From: Mycobacterium sp. DL592
GTDB lineage: Bacteria; Actinomycetota; Actinomycetes; Mycobacteriales; Mycobacteriaceae
Assembly: GCF_011694515.1 (NCBI RefSeq)
Contig: NZ_CP050192.1
Coordinates: 3,606,172 to 3,670,171 of the forward strand
Direction: 5' to 3'
DNA length: 64,000 nt
Position numbers and translations under genes: made by a program. Positions within the stretch are counted from its first letter, which is position 1, and every line of letters begins with the position of its first letter. Shown piece by piece: positions 1 through 7,957 of this stretch. The notes below the pieces were generated by a model. That model saw nothing but the letters and a program-made list of their open reading frames with translations, did no database searches and was not told the DNA's origin.

Positions 1-1119
1 TTCGTCACTGTCCCAGGCAGTTTCGAGATCGGTGATCCGGTCCTTCGCCCCGGCCCAGTCCCCGGCACGGACCTTCGCCGCGGTGTCGTCGACGATCTGG
101 CGTAACTTGGCGATCTCGGCCGGCGGAAAGTGTGCTGCCGCTGCGCCGGCCGGTCCCGGCGACACCTCAGCGCTCGCTGTTCCCGAGTCCGCTTCCTCTG
201 CGGAGGAGGATTCATGGGGTTCACCGGATGCCGCGATGAGCACAGCCGCCGTGACTACTGCCGCCGCGATGTAGTAGCCGAGCATGATCCGTTCGCGAGC
301 CGGGTTCGTCGTGACCAGAGGGCCATCCCGGCGGTCGTAGTCCTCGAGCACATCGCTGCGGCTGGCGGTGAGGTAGCCGACCGTGGCCAGGATCGCGGCG
401 AGGAACACCACGCTGGTGACAGCGGTGCCGATTCCCAGGCCGCCCTGGGACCACGGCGACGCCAGCCAGTCGCCGAGATTCGCGCCCAGCGGGCGAGTCA
501 GAATGTAGGCCAACCAGAACGACAGCACCGCGTTGGCGCCCAGGCGCCAACCAATGGCAACGACGACGATCAGACTCGCCGGCAGAAGCACCGAGATGCC
601 CGGGCTCCAGCCCGTGAGCTCCAGCGTCCAGTCGCCTACGGCCGTGCCCAGGGCGAAGGTCACCAGGACCGCCAGCCAGTAGAACAGCTCCCTGGGCAAT
701 GTGACGATGCTGTGGATCGACAATGTCCGTTCTCGCGCGTACCAGACGGCGAAGACGACGGCCAACGCGAGGGCAAAGGCACTGCTGCTCAACGCAAGTG
801 GAACGCCGAGCTGATCGGTGAGGATGTCGGTGTAGAGAGTGCCCGTGATCGAGAGGACCACGACGGTGAGCCAGTACACGAACGGGACGTAGCGCGGCAG
901 GCTCAACTGCCACACCAGAACGGCAACAAGGACACCCGTGAAGATGAGCGCCGTCGCGCTCAGCCCGATGCCGAGTGTCATATTGATCCAGTCGGCGAAG
1001 CTCTCCCCGACGGTGGTGCAGAGGATCTTGATGATCCAGAACCACACGGTGACTTCGGGAACCTTGCTCAGCCGGGTGCGACCGGTCGTCGATGTCGATG
1101 TGCCCGCCGTCTCCGCCAC
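1..1119 (-). CDS. COG4705-type multi-spanning membrane protein (3' end beyond window)
   Basis: The reading frame runs from a GTG at 1119 to the left edge without a stop, so the C-terminus is missing. An AGGGTG ribosome-binding sequence lies six bases upstream; GTG 1128 is an alternative start. The N-terminus reads KVPEVTVWFWIIKILCTT and is followed by about seven or eight hydrophobic segments, with the motifs YARERTLSIHSI and FWLAYILTRPLGANLGDW that are familiar from the COG4705 membrane-anchored protein family, whose function is unknown. After the last membrane segment there is an Ala/Ser/Glu-rich linker and a hydrophilic tail (PPAEIAKLRQIVDDTAAK) that I do not recognise as part of the core family. 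It is divergent from the sensor kinase gene. Confidence 0.8.
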   Translation of the reverse strand, partial: MAETAGTSTSTTGRTRLSKVPEVTVWFWIIKILCTTVGESFADWINMTLGIGLSATALIFTGVLVAVLVWQLSLPRYVPFVYWLTVVVLSITGTLYTDILTDQLGVPLALSSSAFALALAVVFAVWYARERTLSIHSIVTLPRELFYWLAVLVTFALGTAVGDWTLELTGWSPGISVLLPASLIVVVAIGWRLGANAVLSFWLAYILTRPLGANLGDWLASPWSQGGLGIGTAVTSVVFLAAILATVGYLTASRSDVLEDYDRRDGPLVTTNPARERIMLGYYIAAAVVTAAVLIAASGEPHESSSAEEADSGTASAEVSPGPAGAAAAHFPPAEIAKLRQIVDDTAAKVRAGDWAGAKDRITDLETAWDSDE

Positions 1120-1221
1120 GCCACGCACCCTAGAGCGGGTTCACTGAGTAAACGCTGAGATCATCGGGCAACCAATCGCAACTATCGCCTCCGCTCGCGC
1201 CCGCTACGGCACAGTGGAGGG

Positions 1222-2646
1222 GTGCGTGACGCGGTCGTGTCGACTTCTCCGGATCTGGGAGTGATGTCCCGCCTGCGACTTCCCCAGTGGAGCATCGCGG
1301 CGCGCTCGGCATTCATTGCCGGCGCAGTCGTACTTGTTGCGCTCGCCGTCAGCGGGGCGGCGTTGACCGCCATTTTCTACCGCCTGTCGATCGCGGGCGT
1401 GGATGCGGCCGCCGCCGACAGGGTCCGCGATGTCTCTGCCGGTTTGATCGAAGACACCCCGCCGGATCTTGACGACCCACTGCTTGCCACTGACCAACGC
1501 ATCGACGCAGTGCAAGTGATCAGCCCAGAAGGGACCGTACTTCGCCGATCCGACAGCGCACCGGACACACCGTTGGTGCCACTGAGCACGGTGAGCGGAC
1601 GACTGGTTACAGGCATGTCGCCGAAGTCCGGTGCTGACAGCGACATGCGGGTCAGCGCGCAATCGATCAGCACGCCAAAGGGTTCCTTCATCGTCATCGT
1701 CGCAGGCGGTGACGAGGCCGTGGAGTCCGCGGTGCGTACCGCCGTGATTCTGCTGCTATCCGCTGCCCCGGTGGTCGTCGGCGTCGCCGCTATGGCCACC
1801 TATCGCCTTGTCCGACGATCCCTGGGTTCGGTAGACGCCATGCGCGCACGCGTCGCTGCAATCAGCAGCTCAGATCTGTCCGAACGTGTCCCGGTGCCTG
1901 CCGGCCGCGACGAGATCTCAGCGCTGGCCGCAACGATGAACGACATGCTGGATCGCATCGAGGCCGGACATGTTGCGCAGCGCCAGTTCGTCGGCGACGC
2001 CTCTCACGAGTTGCGCAGTCCCTTGACTGCCATCATCTCCGCCCTGGATGTGGCGGTGGCTCATCCTGAGTTACTCGACATCGAATTGGCCAGGGAAACC
2101 TTGGTTCCCGAGGCGCAGCGAATGCGCACACTGGTTGAGGACCTGCTGCTGTTGGCCCGCGCTGACGAACGTGGCCTGGCCTTTCACCGCGAACCGGTTC
2201 AACTCGACGAGATAGCTACCAGTGAAGTCGTTCGCCTGCGGCGCAACAGCACTCACACTGTGGACATCGCCACAGAACGGGTCGAGGTGAACGGTGACGG
2301 CCCCGCGTTATCCCGGGTGGTGCGCAATCTGCTCGACAACGCCGCCCGTCACGCGACCTCACGCGTGGACGTAACGGTGAACGGTGCCGGCGGTAGTGCA
2401 ATCGTAACCGTCGCCGACGACGGCCCTGGGATTCCGGTCGCCGATCGTCAACGCGTATTCGACAGGTTTGTGCGCCTGGACACTTCGCGGTCACGCCGCG
2501 GCGGCGGAAGTGGACTGGGACTATCCATCGCGGCAGAGATCGTCGCCGCCCATCACGGTGAGATCACCATCACCGATCGACCTGGCGGCGGAACTGTTAT
2601 GACGGTTCAGCTGCCGGCTGCGAACACACCTGACTCCAATCGATAA
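1222..2646 (+). CDS. Two-component sensor histidine kinase
   Basis: Membrane sensor kinase expected to autophosphorylate on His and pass phosphate to an OmpR-type regulator. Visible order: short cytoplasmic N-terminus, membrane segment about residues 25-52, extracytoplasmic sensor region to about 165, second membrane segment about 166-192, HAMP linker, dimerisation domain with DASHELRSPLTAI (phospho-acceptor His262), then an ATPase domain with N box NLLDNAARHA, DDGPGIP and GGGSGLGLSI. The GTG at 1222 lies right against a GGAGG, so GTG 1237 or ATG 1264 could be the true start. Its 3' end overlaps by 40 bp the end of a convergent response regulator gene, the likely partner. The signal sensed is not evident. 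Confidence 0.88.
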   Translation: MRDAVVSTSPDLGVMSRLRLPQWSIAARSAFIAGAVVLVALAVSGAALTAIFYRLSIAGVDAAAADRVRDVSAGLIEDTPPDLDDPLLATDQRIDAVQVISPEGTVLRRSDSAPDTPLVPLSTVSGRLVTGMSPKSGADSDMRVSAQSISTPKGSFIVIVAGGDEAVESAVRTAVILLLSAAPVVVGVAAMATYRLVRRSLGSVDAMRARVAAISSSDLSERVPVPAGRDEISALAATMNDMLDRIEAGHVAQRQFVGDASHELRSPLTAIISALDVAVAHPELLDIELARETLVPEAQRMRTLVEDLLLLARADERGLAFHREPVQLDEIATSEVVRLRRNSTHTVDIATERVEVNGDGPALSRVVRNLLDNAARHATSRVDVTVNGAGGSAIVTVADDGPGIPVADRQRVFDRFVRLDTSRSRRGGGSGLGLSIAAEIVAAHHGEITITDRPGGGTVMTVQLPAANTPDSNR

Positions 2647-3296
2647 CCAACTCCACGAATTGTCTCGATGGTGTTGGCACCGAACGGTATGTCGATCTTA
2701 CGACGTAGATAGCGAACGTAAACTTCGACGATGTTGTCCGGACCGTCGTAGTGCGGATCCCAAACGTTGTGCAGGATATCGGATTTGGTGCATACCGCGT
2801 CTTTATTGCGGATCAGATACGCCAGCAATCCGAATTCCCTGGGGCTCAAGTCAATTGGTGTACCACTGCGCTCCACCACATGGCGGACCGGATCAAGCGT
2901 GAGATCGCCGGCCGTCATCACAACCGGACGTTCCGGGGCCCCACGACGTGCCAGAGCGCGCAACCTAGCGACGAGGACCACGAAGGAGAAGGGCTTGACG
3001 AGATAGTCGTCGGCACCCAGATCGAAGGCGTCGGCCTGGTCGTACTCGCCGTCTTTGGCTGTCAGCATCAGAATCGGAGTCCAGATTCCTGCGGCCCGCA
3101 ACCGACGGAGGACCTCATAGCCGCTCAATTCCGGCAGCATGATGTCCAAAACAATCACATCAAACTTGTTCTCAGTGGCCTGCCACAGAGCTTCGGTTCC
3201 ACTCGCGACATGCACGACCATCAAACCCTCCGCCGCCAGACCGAGTTTGAGGCTGGATGCCACGCCGGGTTCGTCCTCGACGAGCAGAATCTTCAT
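2607..3296 (-). CDS. OmpR/PhoB-family response regulator
   Basis: A 229-residue DNA-binding regulator. The receiver domain opens with MKILLVEDEP, has the phospho-acceptor Asp51 in VLDIMLP and the conserved Lys101 in DDYLVKPF; a C-terminal winged helix ends with RYLRRKID and TIRGVGYRLE. I chose ATG 3296 because it opens the receiver domain directly and has a G-rich stretch upstream; a longer frame to 3332 adds 12 non-conserved residues. The gene converges on the kinase at 1222-2646 with overlapping 3' ends, so the two are transcribed toward each other rather than as an operon. Several rows here are near 50 percent GC, lower than the complex I genes. Tandem GCTGAGA boxes 230 bp upstream suggest autoregulation. 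Confidence 0.9.
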   Translation of the reverse strand: MKILLVEDEPGVASSLKLGLAAEGLMVVHVASGTEALWQATENKFDVIVLDIMLPELSGYEVLRRLRAAGIWTPILMLTAKDGEYDQADAFDLGADDYLVKPFSFVVLVARLRALARRGAPERPVVMTAGDLTLDPVRHVVERSGTPIDLSPREFGLLAYLIRNKDAVCTKSDILHNVWDPHYDGPDNIVEVYVRYLRRKIDIPFGANTIETIRGVGYRLESGVFAAGS

Positions 3297-3523
3297 GGCG
3301 AACGGCCCCCTGCCGACTGGTTCATGACGCACCCACGACCAGTATGCCGAAAGGCCGGCGCGTCGCCGCTAGGGTGAAGCTTCCGCGCATCGGTGTCAAC
3401 GAGAGCGCAACGGATCTCCAAAGCAACGCGCCGGCCGCCATCGGCTGGCTCACACTACGGTCCAGACGCCACGAGCCCGCTCCGACTCGTCGCTTCCGAC
3501 AATGCTCACCATGACAGCTGTGC

Positions 3524-3541
3524 GCTGAGAGATCGCTGAGC
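3524..3541 (+). promoter_or_regulatory. Tandem GCTGAGA box upstream of the response regulator
   Basis: GCTGAGA at 3524 and GCTGAGC at 3535 form a direct repeat with 11-bp period (7-bp unit, 4-bp gap), the geometry bound by OmpR/PhoB-type dimers. The box lies between the porin stop codon and the regulator start, about 230 bp upstream of the latter. The same unit and period occur twice between the porin and uppP-like genes. Binding by the adjacent regulator is inference. Confidence 0.5.
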
Positions 3542-3563
3542 CGGAGTGGTGTTCATTCTGGTG

Positions 3564-4202
3564 TCAGTTCATGTTCCAGGGTTCGCCGTAGGTGGTGACG
3601 CTGTCGCCGGCCTTGGAGATCAACCGGGCGAACGGGCGCAGCAGCACACCGCCGGCCGCACCGGTGACGGTGCCGTGGGCGTTGGCCACCGCCACCGAGC
3701 CGTTGGGGCCCGAGACGTCGACGGAGAAGGTGGCGACTTCCTGGATGCCCGGGCCGTTGCCCAGGTCAGCGCTGATCGACACACCGGGGAACAGGTTCGG
3801 GGTAATCACCTGGCCCAGCGGGTTGAAGTTGGTCGGCGAGATGCTGACGTCATCCAGCAGGATGTTGGGGGTGGTGTAGCTGAAGTTGATACCCACACCC
3901 AGTGACCACGGGAAGCCCACCTGGTAGCCCAGCTCCAAGGTGCCCGCGAACTCGTCGGCACCGGAGCCCACGACGCTGTAGACAGCCTTGCCGGAGTGGA
4001 ACCACTCACGGGTCAGCCGGTTGCGGTCCAAGGGGAACACGCCGTCTAAGAAGGTGTCCCACTGCTGAATCGTCAACGTACGGCCACCGCCGTCAACCAG
4101 ACTCAGCTGATTGTCCAAACCCGCGTTCGAGGTCCCCGTACCCACGAACAATGCCGCGACAGCGGCGATCATCGCTACCAGCAGCCGACCGATGGTCCTC
4201 AT
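3564..4202 (-). CDS. MspA-family outer membrane porin
   Basis: Octameric porin of the mycobacterial outer membrane, the route for small hydrophilic solutes. The 212-residue precursor starts at ATG 4202, after GGAGGAG, and carries a 27-residue signal peptide ending TSNA. The mature chain starts GLDNQLSLVDG and contains blocks recognisable from MspA: QWDTFLDGVFPLDRNRLTREW, GYQVGFPWSLGVGINFSYTT, TPNLFPGVSISADLGNGPG and the C-terminal TTYGEPWNMN. In the constriction loop Asp90 and Asp91 are kept, but the position of MspA Asp93 reads Ser and the loop appears one residue longer (mature 185 against 184). The gene is divergent from uppP across a 309-bp region with two phased GCTGAGA pairs. Confidence 0.95.
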   Translation of the reverse strand: MRTIGRLLVAMIAAVAALFVGTGTSNAGLDNQLSLVDGGGRTLTIQQWDTFLDGVFPLDRNRLTREWFHSGKAVYSVVGSGADEFAGTLELGYQVGFPWSLGVGINFSYTTPNILLDDVSISPTNFNPLGQVITPNLFPGVSISADLGNGPGIQEVATFSVDVSGPNGSVAVANAHGTVTGAAGGVLLRPFARLISKAGDSVTTYGEPWNMN

Positions 4203-4345
4203 ACTCCTCCGTACCGATGCACCGAACCGCACTTGTGTGCGGTTGCCAAGTGGAAATTTTTAGAGCCTTCCGATCACGGCCGGGTAGCTCAAAACTCGGG
4301 CGCTCACCGCTGAGGCGTCCGGGGTGGTGAGCATGGCACTGAGGC

Positions 4346-4407
4346 GCTGAGAGGACGCTGAGAGCTAACGCATGCTCCGCCGAACGGGTGCTGAAAGAGT
4401 GCTGAGA
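4346..4407 (+). promoter_or_regulatory. Two phased GCTGAGA direct-repeat pairs between porin and uppP-like gene
   Basis: Pair one is GCTGAGA at 4346 and 4357; pair two is GCTGAAA at 4390 and GCTGAGA at 4401. Both have an 11-bp period, and the pairs start 44 bp apart, exactly four periods, so all sites would face the same side of the helix. They lie in the divergent 309-bp region between the porin (minus) and the uppP-like gene (plus), which holds no other gene that I can see. The likely binder is the response regulator at 2607-3296; this is inference. Confidence 0.55.
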
Positions 4408-4511
4408 AGACATTGTTCGGCGACGTCGTTCGCGGTACCGTGCGGCGGGTCCAGCGCCGCCCCGATTGCACGATGACGCAGCAGTGACAGGAAAGGCGTG
4501 GAAGCCCCCTT

Positions 4512-5429
4512 ATGAGCAGTCACCTCAGCTACATCGAGGCCCTGGTGGTCGGAGCTTTTCAGGGCGTAACCGAGCTGTTCCCCGTGTCCAGCCTTGGCCA
4601 CTCCGTCCTCATTCCGGCTCTCATAGGCGGCCATTGGGCCACGGATCTCAACGTATCCGTGCCTGAGTCGCCATATCTGGCCTTCATCGTGGGCTTGCAC
4701 GTGGCCACGGCAGCAGCGCTGCTTATGTTCTTCTGGCGGGACTGGGTGCGGATAATCGGTGGATTCGCAACGTCGTTGCGGTATCGCCGAATCGACACCC
4801 CGCACGAGCGGTTGGCGTGGTTGATCCTGCTGGCAACAATCCCCGTCGGTGTGTCCGGCTTGGCGCTGGAGCATGTCTTTCGCACCACTTTGGGAAAGCC
4901 CGTTCCCGCCGCGGTGTTCTTGATCGTCAACGGTGTGTTGCTCTACGCCGGTGAGCGCCTGCGCCGACGGGCGCCTGATTTTGCGCCTTCGGGACACGTG
5001 ACCGCCGAAGCGCCAGATTCGACGGGTGCTCGAGTCGACGACCGGCTGGCCCAATTGCCCATGCTGCAGGGGATCCTCATCGGATGCGCCCAGATAATGG
5101 CACTGCTGCCCGGCATCAGTCGCTCAGGTGTCACCATGGTCGCCGGCCTATGGCGCGGACTGTCTCATGAAGAAGCAGCCCGGTTCTCCTTTTTGCTGGC
5201 CACTCCCATTATCTTGGCTGCGGGGCTACTGAAGATCCCAGACCTTTTCGGCCCCCTGGGCGCCGGGATACATGGCCAGGTGTTGGTCGGCAGTCTGGCG
5301 TCCTTCATATCGGCCTACCTCGCCGTGCGGTTTCTCGTTCGCTATTTCGAGACGCGCACGCTCACCCCATTCGCCATCTACTGCGTGGTAGCCGGTGTGG
5401 CAAGCCTGGGATGGCTGACCCTTCGCTGA
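4512..5429 (+). CDS. uppP: Undecaprenyl-diphosphatase (UppP/BacA family)
   Basis: Integral membrane enzyme that removes a phosphate from undecaprenyl diphosphate (decaprenyl in mycobacteria) so the lipid carrier for peptidoglycan precursors can be recycled. The 305-residue protein shows both family signatures: AFQGVTELFPVSSLGHS near the N-terminus, and PGISRSGVTMVAGLWRGLSHEEAARFSFLLATP near residue 200; the rest is hydrophobic segments. A hydrophilic stretch of about 30 residues (REAPDFAPSG region to VDDRLAQ) precedes the second signature. The upstream sequence has only a weak ribosome-binding site. It is divergent from the porin and shares a region with the phased direct repeats. Mycobacteria have a core uppP elsewhere as far as I know, so this may be an extra copy. 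Confidence 0.92.
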   Translation: MSSHLSYIEALVVGAFQGVTELFPVSSLGHSVLIPALIGGHWATDLNVSVPESPYLAFIVGLHVATAAALLMFFWRDWVRIIGGFATSLRYRRIDTPHERLAWLILLATIPVGVSGLALEHVFRTTLGKPVPAAVFLIVNGVLLYAGERLRRRAPDFAPSGHVTAEAPDSTGARVDDRLAQLPMLQGILIGCAQIMALLPGISRSGVTMVAGLWRGLSHEEAARFSFLLATPIILAAGLLKIPDLFGPLGAGIHGQVLVGSLASFISAYLAVRFLVRYFETRTLTPFAIYCVVAGVASLGWLTLR

Positions 5430-5589
5430 TCGGCACTGGCGACTTGGCCGGACCCCGATCAGACGATCGAGAGCCAATGAACAGTGCCAGGGAGCCGGCA
5501 GATTCGACAATTCTCGTCTTCCTACGTCCGGGACCTCAACCCGAGCAGCCCGACGGTGAACGCTGGGATCGCCGGGATTGGTCGGGGGT

Positions 5590-6708
5590 TCAGAGGGTGA
5601 TGACGATCTTCTTCGCGGAGACGCCTTTCTTTTGAGCGTCGAGTCCGGCTTGGACGTGCTCTAGGCCCGTTCCGATGACGAGTGGCTCGGGCGCAGTGCG
5701 GTAGCGGCCGCCGGCGAGGGCCTGAGGGAGGAAGTCTTCGTAGATGACGGTGCTGATGTCGTCATCCATCAGGGAAGCGCCCCAGATCATCTTGCTGCGG
5801 ATGCCCCTGAGCCGGAATTTGATCTGCGTGGCCACTGTCGAGGCCGCCAGCCGCAGTATGAGCCGGGCAAGCCGCAGGCTGATACCGCGACCCGGGGTCA
5901 CGTTGGCGAACGAGACCGGCGGGCTGGCAATGGAGACGAACCTGCTTCCGGTGAGGGATTGGACGATCTCAGAACAAACACTCGCTGAATCCGTCGCGAC
6001 AGCGAGAGCTCCGGCGATCGTCCTGCCACTCAACGCCGCAACGATGTCGGCGACCACTGTGGGGCTGTTGTAGTCGAATACCTGGTCGGCTCCCAGATCC
6101 TTGACGTAGTCGAAGTTGCGTGGCGATGCAGTCGCAATGACGTCGTAGCCCGCGGCGACGGCGAGCTGGATGGCGTTGCTGCCAACACTGGTTGAGCCGC
6201 CCCACACCAACAGGCTCTTGCCCGTGGGTTTTGGTGTCGCCGAGGGGTATTCGAGGGCCAACTGATCCTTCTGGAAAAGCCCGCACGCTGCGGTGGACAG
6301 GGCCAGCGGCAGCACGGCAGCGTTCTCATAGGCCATGGCCACCGGGATCGGAGCTGCCATCCGGTCCAGGACGACGGTGTATTCCTGAAAGGCACCCTCG
6401 GCGGCGCTGTTGCGGGCTTTCTCCGTGCCCACGGCGTGCCCGAGGACACGGTCGCCCACGGAGAACCGGGTGACACCGGGTCCGACCTCGACGACCTCAC
6501 CCGCGAGATCGGAGCCGAGGATGAACGGGTAGGTGATCCATCGAGTGAAGAGGCCTCCGGTGGCTTGGATGATCCAGTCGTAGGGGTTGATCGCCACGGC
6601 GTGGTTGCGGACGACGATCTCGTGTTCGCCGGGGCGCGGGTAGGGGGCGGGCTTGACTTCGAGAGGAGCGCCCTTGGATTCGATCCAGGCGGCGGTGTTG
6701 GTTGACAT
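5590..6708 (-). CDS. Zinc-independent MDR-superfamily alcohol dehydrogenase/enoyl reductase
   Basis: A 372-residue medium-chain dehydrogenase/reductase. The N-terminal GroES-like part has NPYDWIIQATGG, GSDLAGEVVEVGPGVTRFSVGDRVLGH; the nucleotide-binding half has LLVWGGSTSVGSNAIQLAVAAGY, a variant of the quinone-reductase glycine motif. The four-cysteine structural zinc loop of classical alcohol dehydrogenases is absent, so an NADPH-dependent enoyl or quinone reductase role is more likely than zinc alcohol dehydrogenase. ATG 6708 lies six bases after the stop of the upstream oxidoreductase, so the two form an operon, divergent from and probably repressed by the TetR protein at 7958. Substrate unknown. 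Confidence 0.85.
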   Translation of the reverse strand: MSTNTAAWIESKGAPLEVKPAPYPRPGEHEIVVRNHAVAINPYDWIIQATGGLFTRWITYPFILGSDLAGEVVEVGPGVTRFSVGDRVLGHAVGTEKARNSAAEGAFQEYTVVLDRMAAPIPVAMAYENAAVLPLALSTAACGLFQKDQLALEYPSATPKPTGKSLLVWGGSTSVGSNAIQLAVAAGYDVIATASPRNFDYVKDLGADQVFDYNSPTVVADIVAALSGRTIAGALAVATDSASVCSEIVQSLTGSRFVSIASPPVSFANVTPGRGISLRLARLILRLAASTVATQIKFRLRGIRSKMIWGASLMDDDISTVIYEDFLPQALAGGRYRTAPEPLVIGTGLEHVQAGLDAQKKGVSAKKIVITL

Positions 6709-6714
6709 GTGAAC

Positions 6715-7836
6715 TCATCCTTTCGTGTCGGGGCGAATGCCCCGATCGGTCTTCATGGGGGTGGGGCTGATCGCTTGGCCGCTGAACAAAGTCCCGCCGG
6801 CAGCCTCAGCGAGTCCGGCGCCGAATAGTGCTCCGGGGGTGAACGCACCCGGGCGGCCGTCGCCGAGGAGAAGACGTTGAGTGACTTCGGCGGCCACCGC
6901 CGCGGTGAACTCGTGTCCCTCGCCAGTCTGCAACCAACCGTCACGGACGGTGCCCGAGGGCCACCACACCCGGGCGTGAGCCCAGGACGACGCGCGTGGC
7001 CGGTCGCCGGCGTGCAGCGGTACCCTGGCGATGGCGCTGGTGACGAGGCGGCGAACGCCGGGGATCCGCAAGATCGCCGAAATCGCCGGTAGGACCCGCA
7101 CCAGGGCGCCTGTCGGCGTCAAGAACGACGCCGCGATCACGAAGTCGGCGTCACTGGCCCGCCACGCCGCGATCAATTCCCCGCTGGGACCACTGCCGGT
7201 GGGCAGGACATCACCATCGGGCGTGCTCAGCGTGACAGGATGCGCGCCGACTGCGGCGCGCACGAGGCGACCGTCGCGGACCTCCCGTCCTCCGGAGGCA
7301 AGGATCTCCACCACGGTTCCGGCGAGCGCTGGTCCAAGAGCACCACCATCGGTGGCGACCGAGGCGAGCGCATCGACGCGGACCTGACTCGGGCGGGGTT
7401 CGCCCTCGCACAGCCGAAGCACCACACTCTCAGTGGCCAGGACCCCGAAGCCGGCTCCGGTGACCAGCACCTGATCCGCGGCGACGGCGCGGCGGTCGAG
7501 ATCCAGGATTGACTCGACGGCGGCGAGTTCGTTGGCGATGTCGACGTAGTGCGTGCCTTTCGGGCAAGCCCGCGCCACCTGGGTGGCCGTCGTGGTGAAC
7601 GGGCCGATGGTGTTGACCACCACCGCGGGGGCGTCCTGGGCCAGCCGGGCCAGCGTCTCATCGAGTTCGCCGACCACCAGACGCGGCGCACCCCCCACCT
7701 CGACAGCGACGCGCTCGAGGCGGCCTTGGTCCCGTCCCACCAGCACCAGCGACACACCCGCCGCGTGCAGGCGTGCCGCAATCATCCGACCCGCACGACC
7801 GGTCGCCCCCAAGACCCACACTTCATTGGTCGCCAT
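6715..7836 (-). CDS. Saccharopine dehydrogenase-like NAD(P)-binding protein
   Basis: A 373-residue protein with an N-terminal Rossmann fold (VWVLGATGRAGRMIAARL, then VLVGRD) and NTIGPF, the loop typical of saccharopine dehydrogenase-like proteins, including the mycobacterial trans-acting enoyl reductase group. The C-terminal half includes PSGELIAAWRASDADFVIAASF and HAGDRPRASSWAHARVWW. I chose ATG 7836, which opens the fold and has GGGAG nine bases upstream; a frame extending to 7926 would cross the operator palindromes. It is first of a two-gene operon with the MDR reductase. The pair looks like a small reductive or detoxifying unit under TetR control. Substrate is not evident. Confidence 0.75.
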   Translation of the reverse strand: MATNEVWVLGATGRAGRMIAARLHAAGVSLVLVGRDQGRLERVAVEVGGAPRLVVGELDETLARLAQDAPAVVVNTIGPFTTTATQVARACPKGTHYVDIANELAAVESILDLDRRAVAADQVLVTGAGFGVLATESVVLRLCEGEPRPSQVRVDALASVATDGGALGPALAGTVVEILASGGREVRDGRLVRAAVGAHPVTLSTPDGDVLPTGSGPSGELIAAWRASDADFVIAASFLTPTGALVRVLPAISAILRIPGVRRLVTSAIARVPLHAGDRPRASSWAHARVWWPSGTVRDGWLQTGEGHEFTAAVAAEVTQRLLLGDGRPGAFTPGALFGAGLAEAAGGTLFSGQAISPTPMKTDRGIRPDTKG

Positions 7837-7880
7837 TACGCCACTCCCGTCCTCTTTGCATCCACCCTGATGGCATCGCG

Positions 7881-7926
7881 TGTCATCACAGTAAGTGATG
7901 ACATGCCATGTCGTCAATGACGGCAT
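7881..7926. promoter_or_regulatory. Two TetR-type operator palindromes in divergent promoter
   Basis: Palindrome one has perfect 9-bp arms TGTCATCAC (7881-7889) and GTGATGACA (7895-7903) around five bases. Palindrome two has arms ATGTCGTCA (7908-7916) and TGACGGCAT (7918-7926) with one mismatch. Both share the half-site core TGTCRTCA and sit between the oxidoreductase operon and the TetR gene. The placement supports regulation of both directions by the TetR product; binding is inferred. Confidence 0.65.
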
Positions 7927-7957
7927 TGAATGTCGTCACTTAGTTACTATGGTCGCC

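Noticed and set aside
130..1158. 342-codon open frame on the plus strand at the left edge
   Set aside because: The opposite strand encodes a COG4705-type membrane protein with conserved motifs in the same interval; the plus frame is Arg/Asp/His-rich noise.
4309..4315. A further single GCTGAGG between porin and uppP
   Set aside because: It has no partner at 11 bp and is out of phase (37 bp) with the other boxes, so it was left out of the regulator site set.
5427..5461. TGATCGG/CCGATCA inverted repeat after uppP as terminator
   Set aside because: Only 7 bp with a 21-base loop and no T tract; not better than chance in this sequence.
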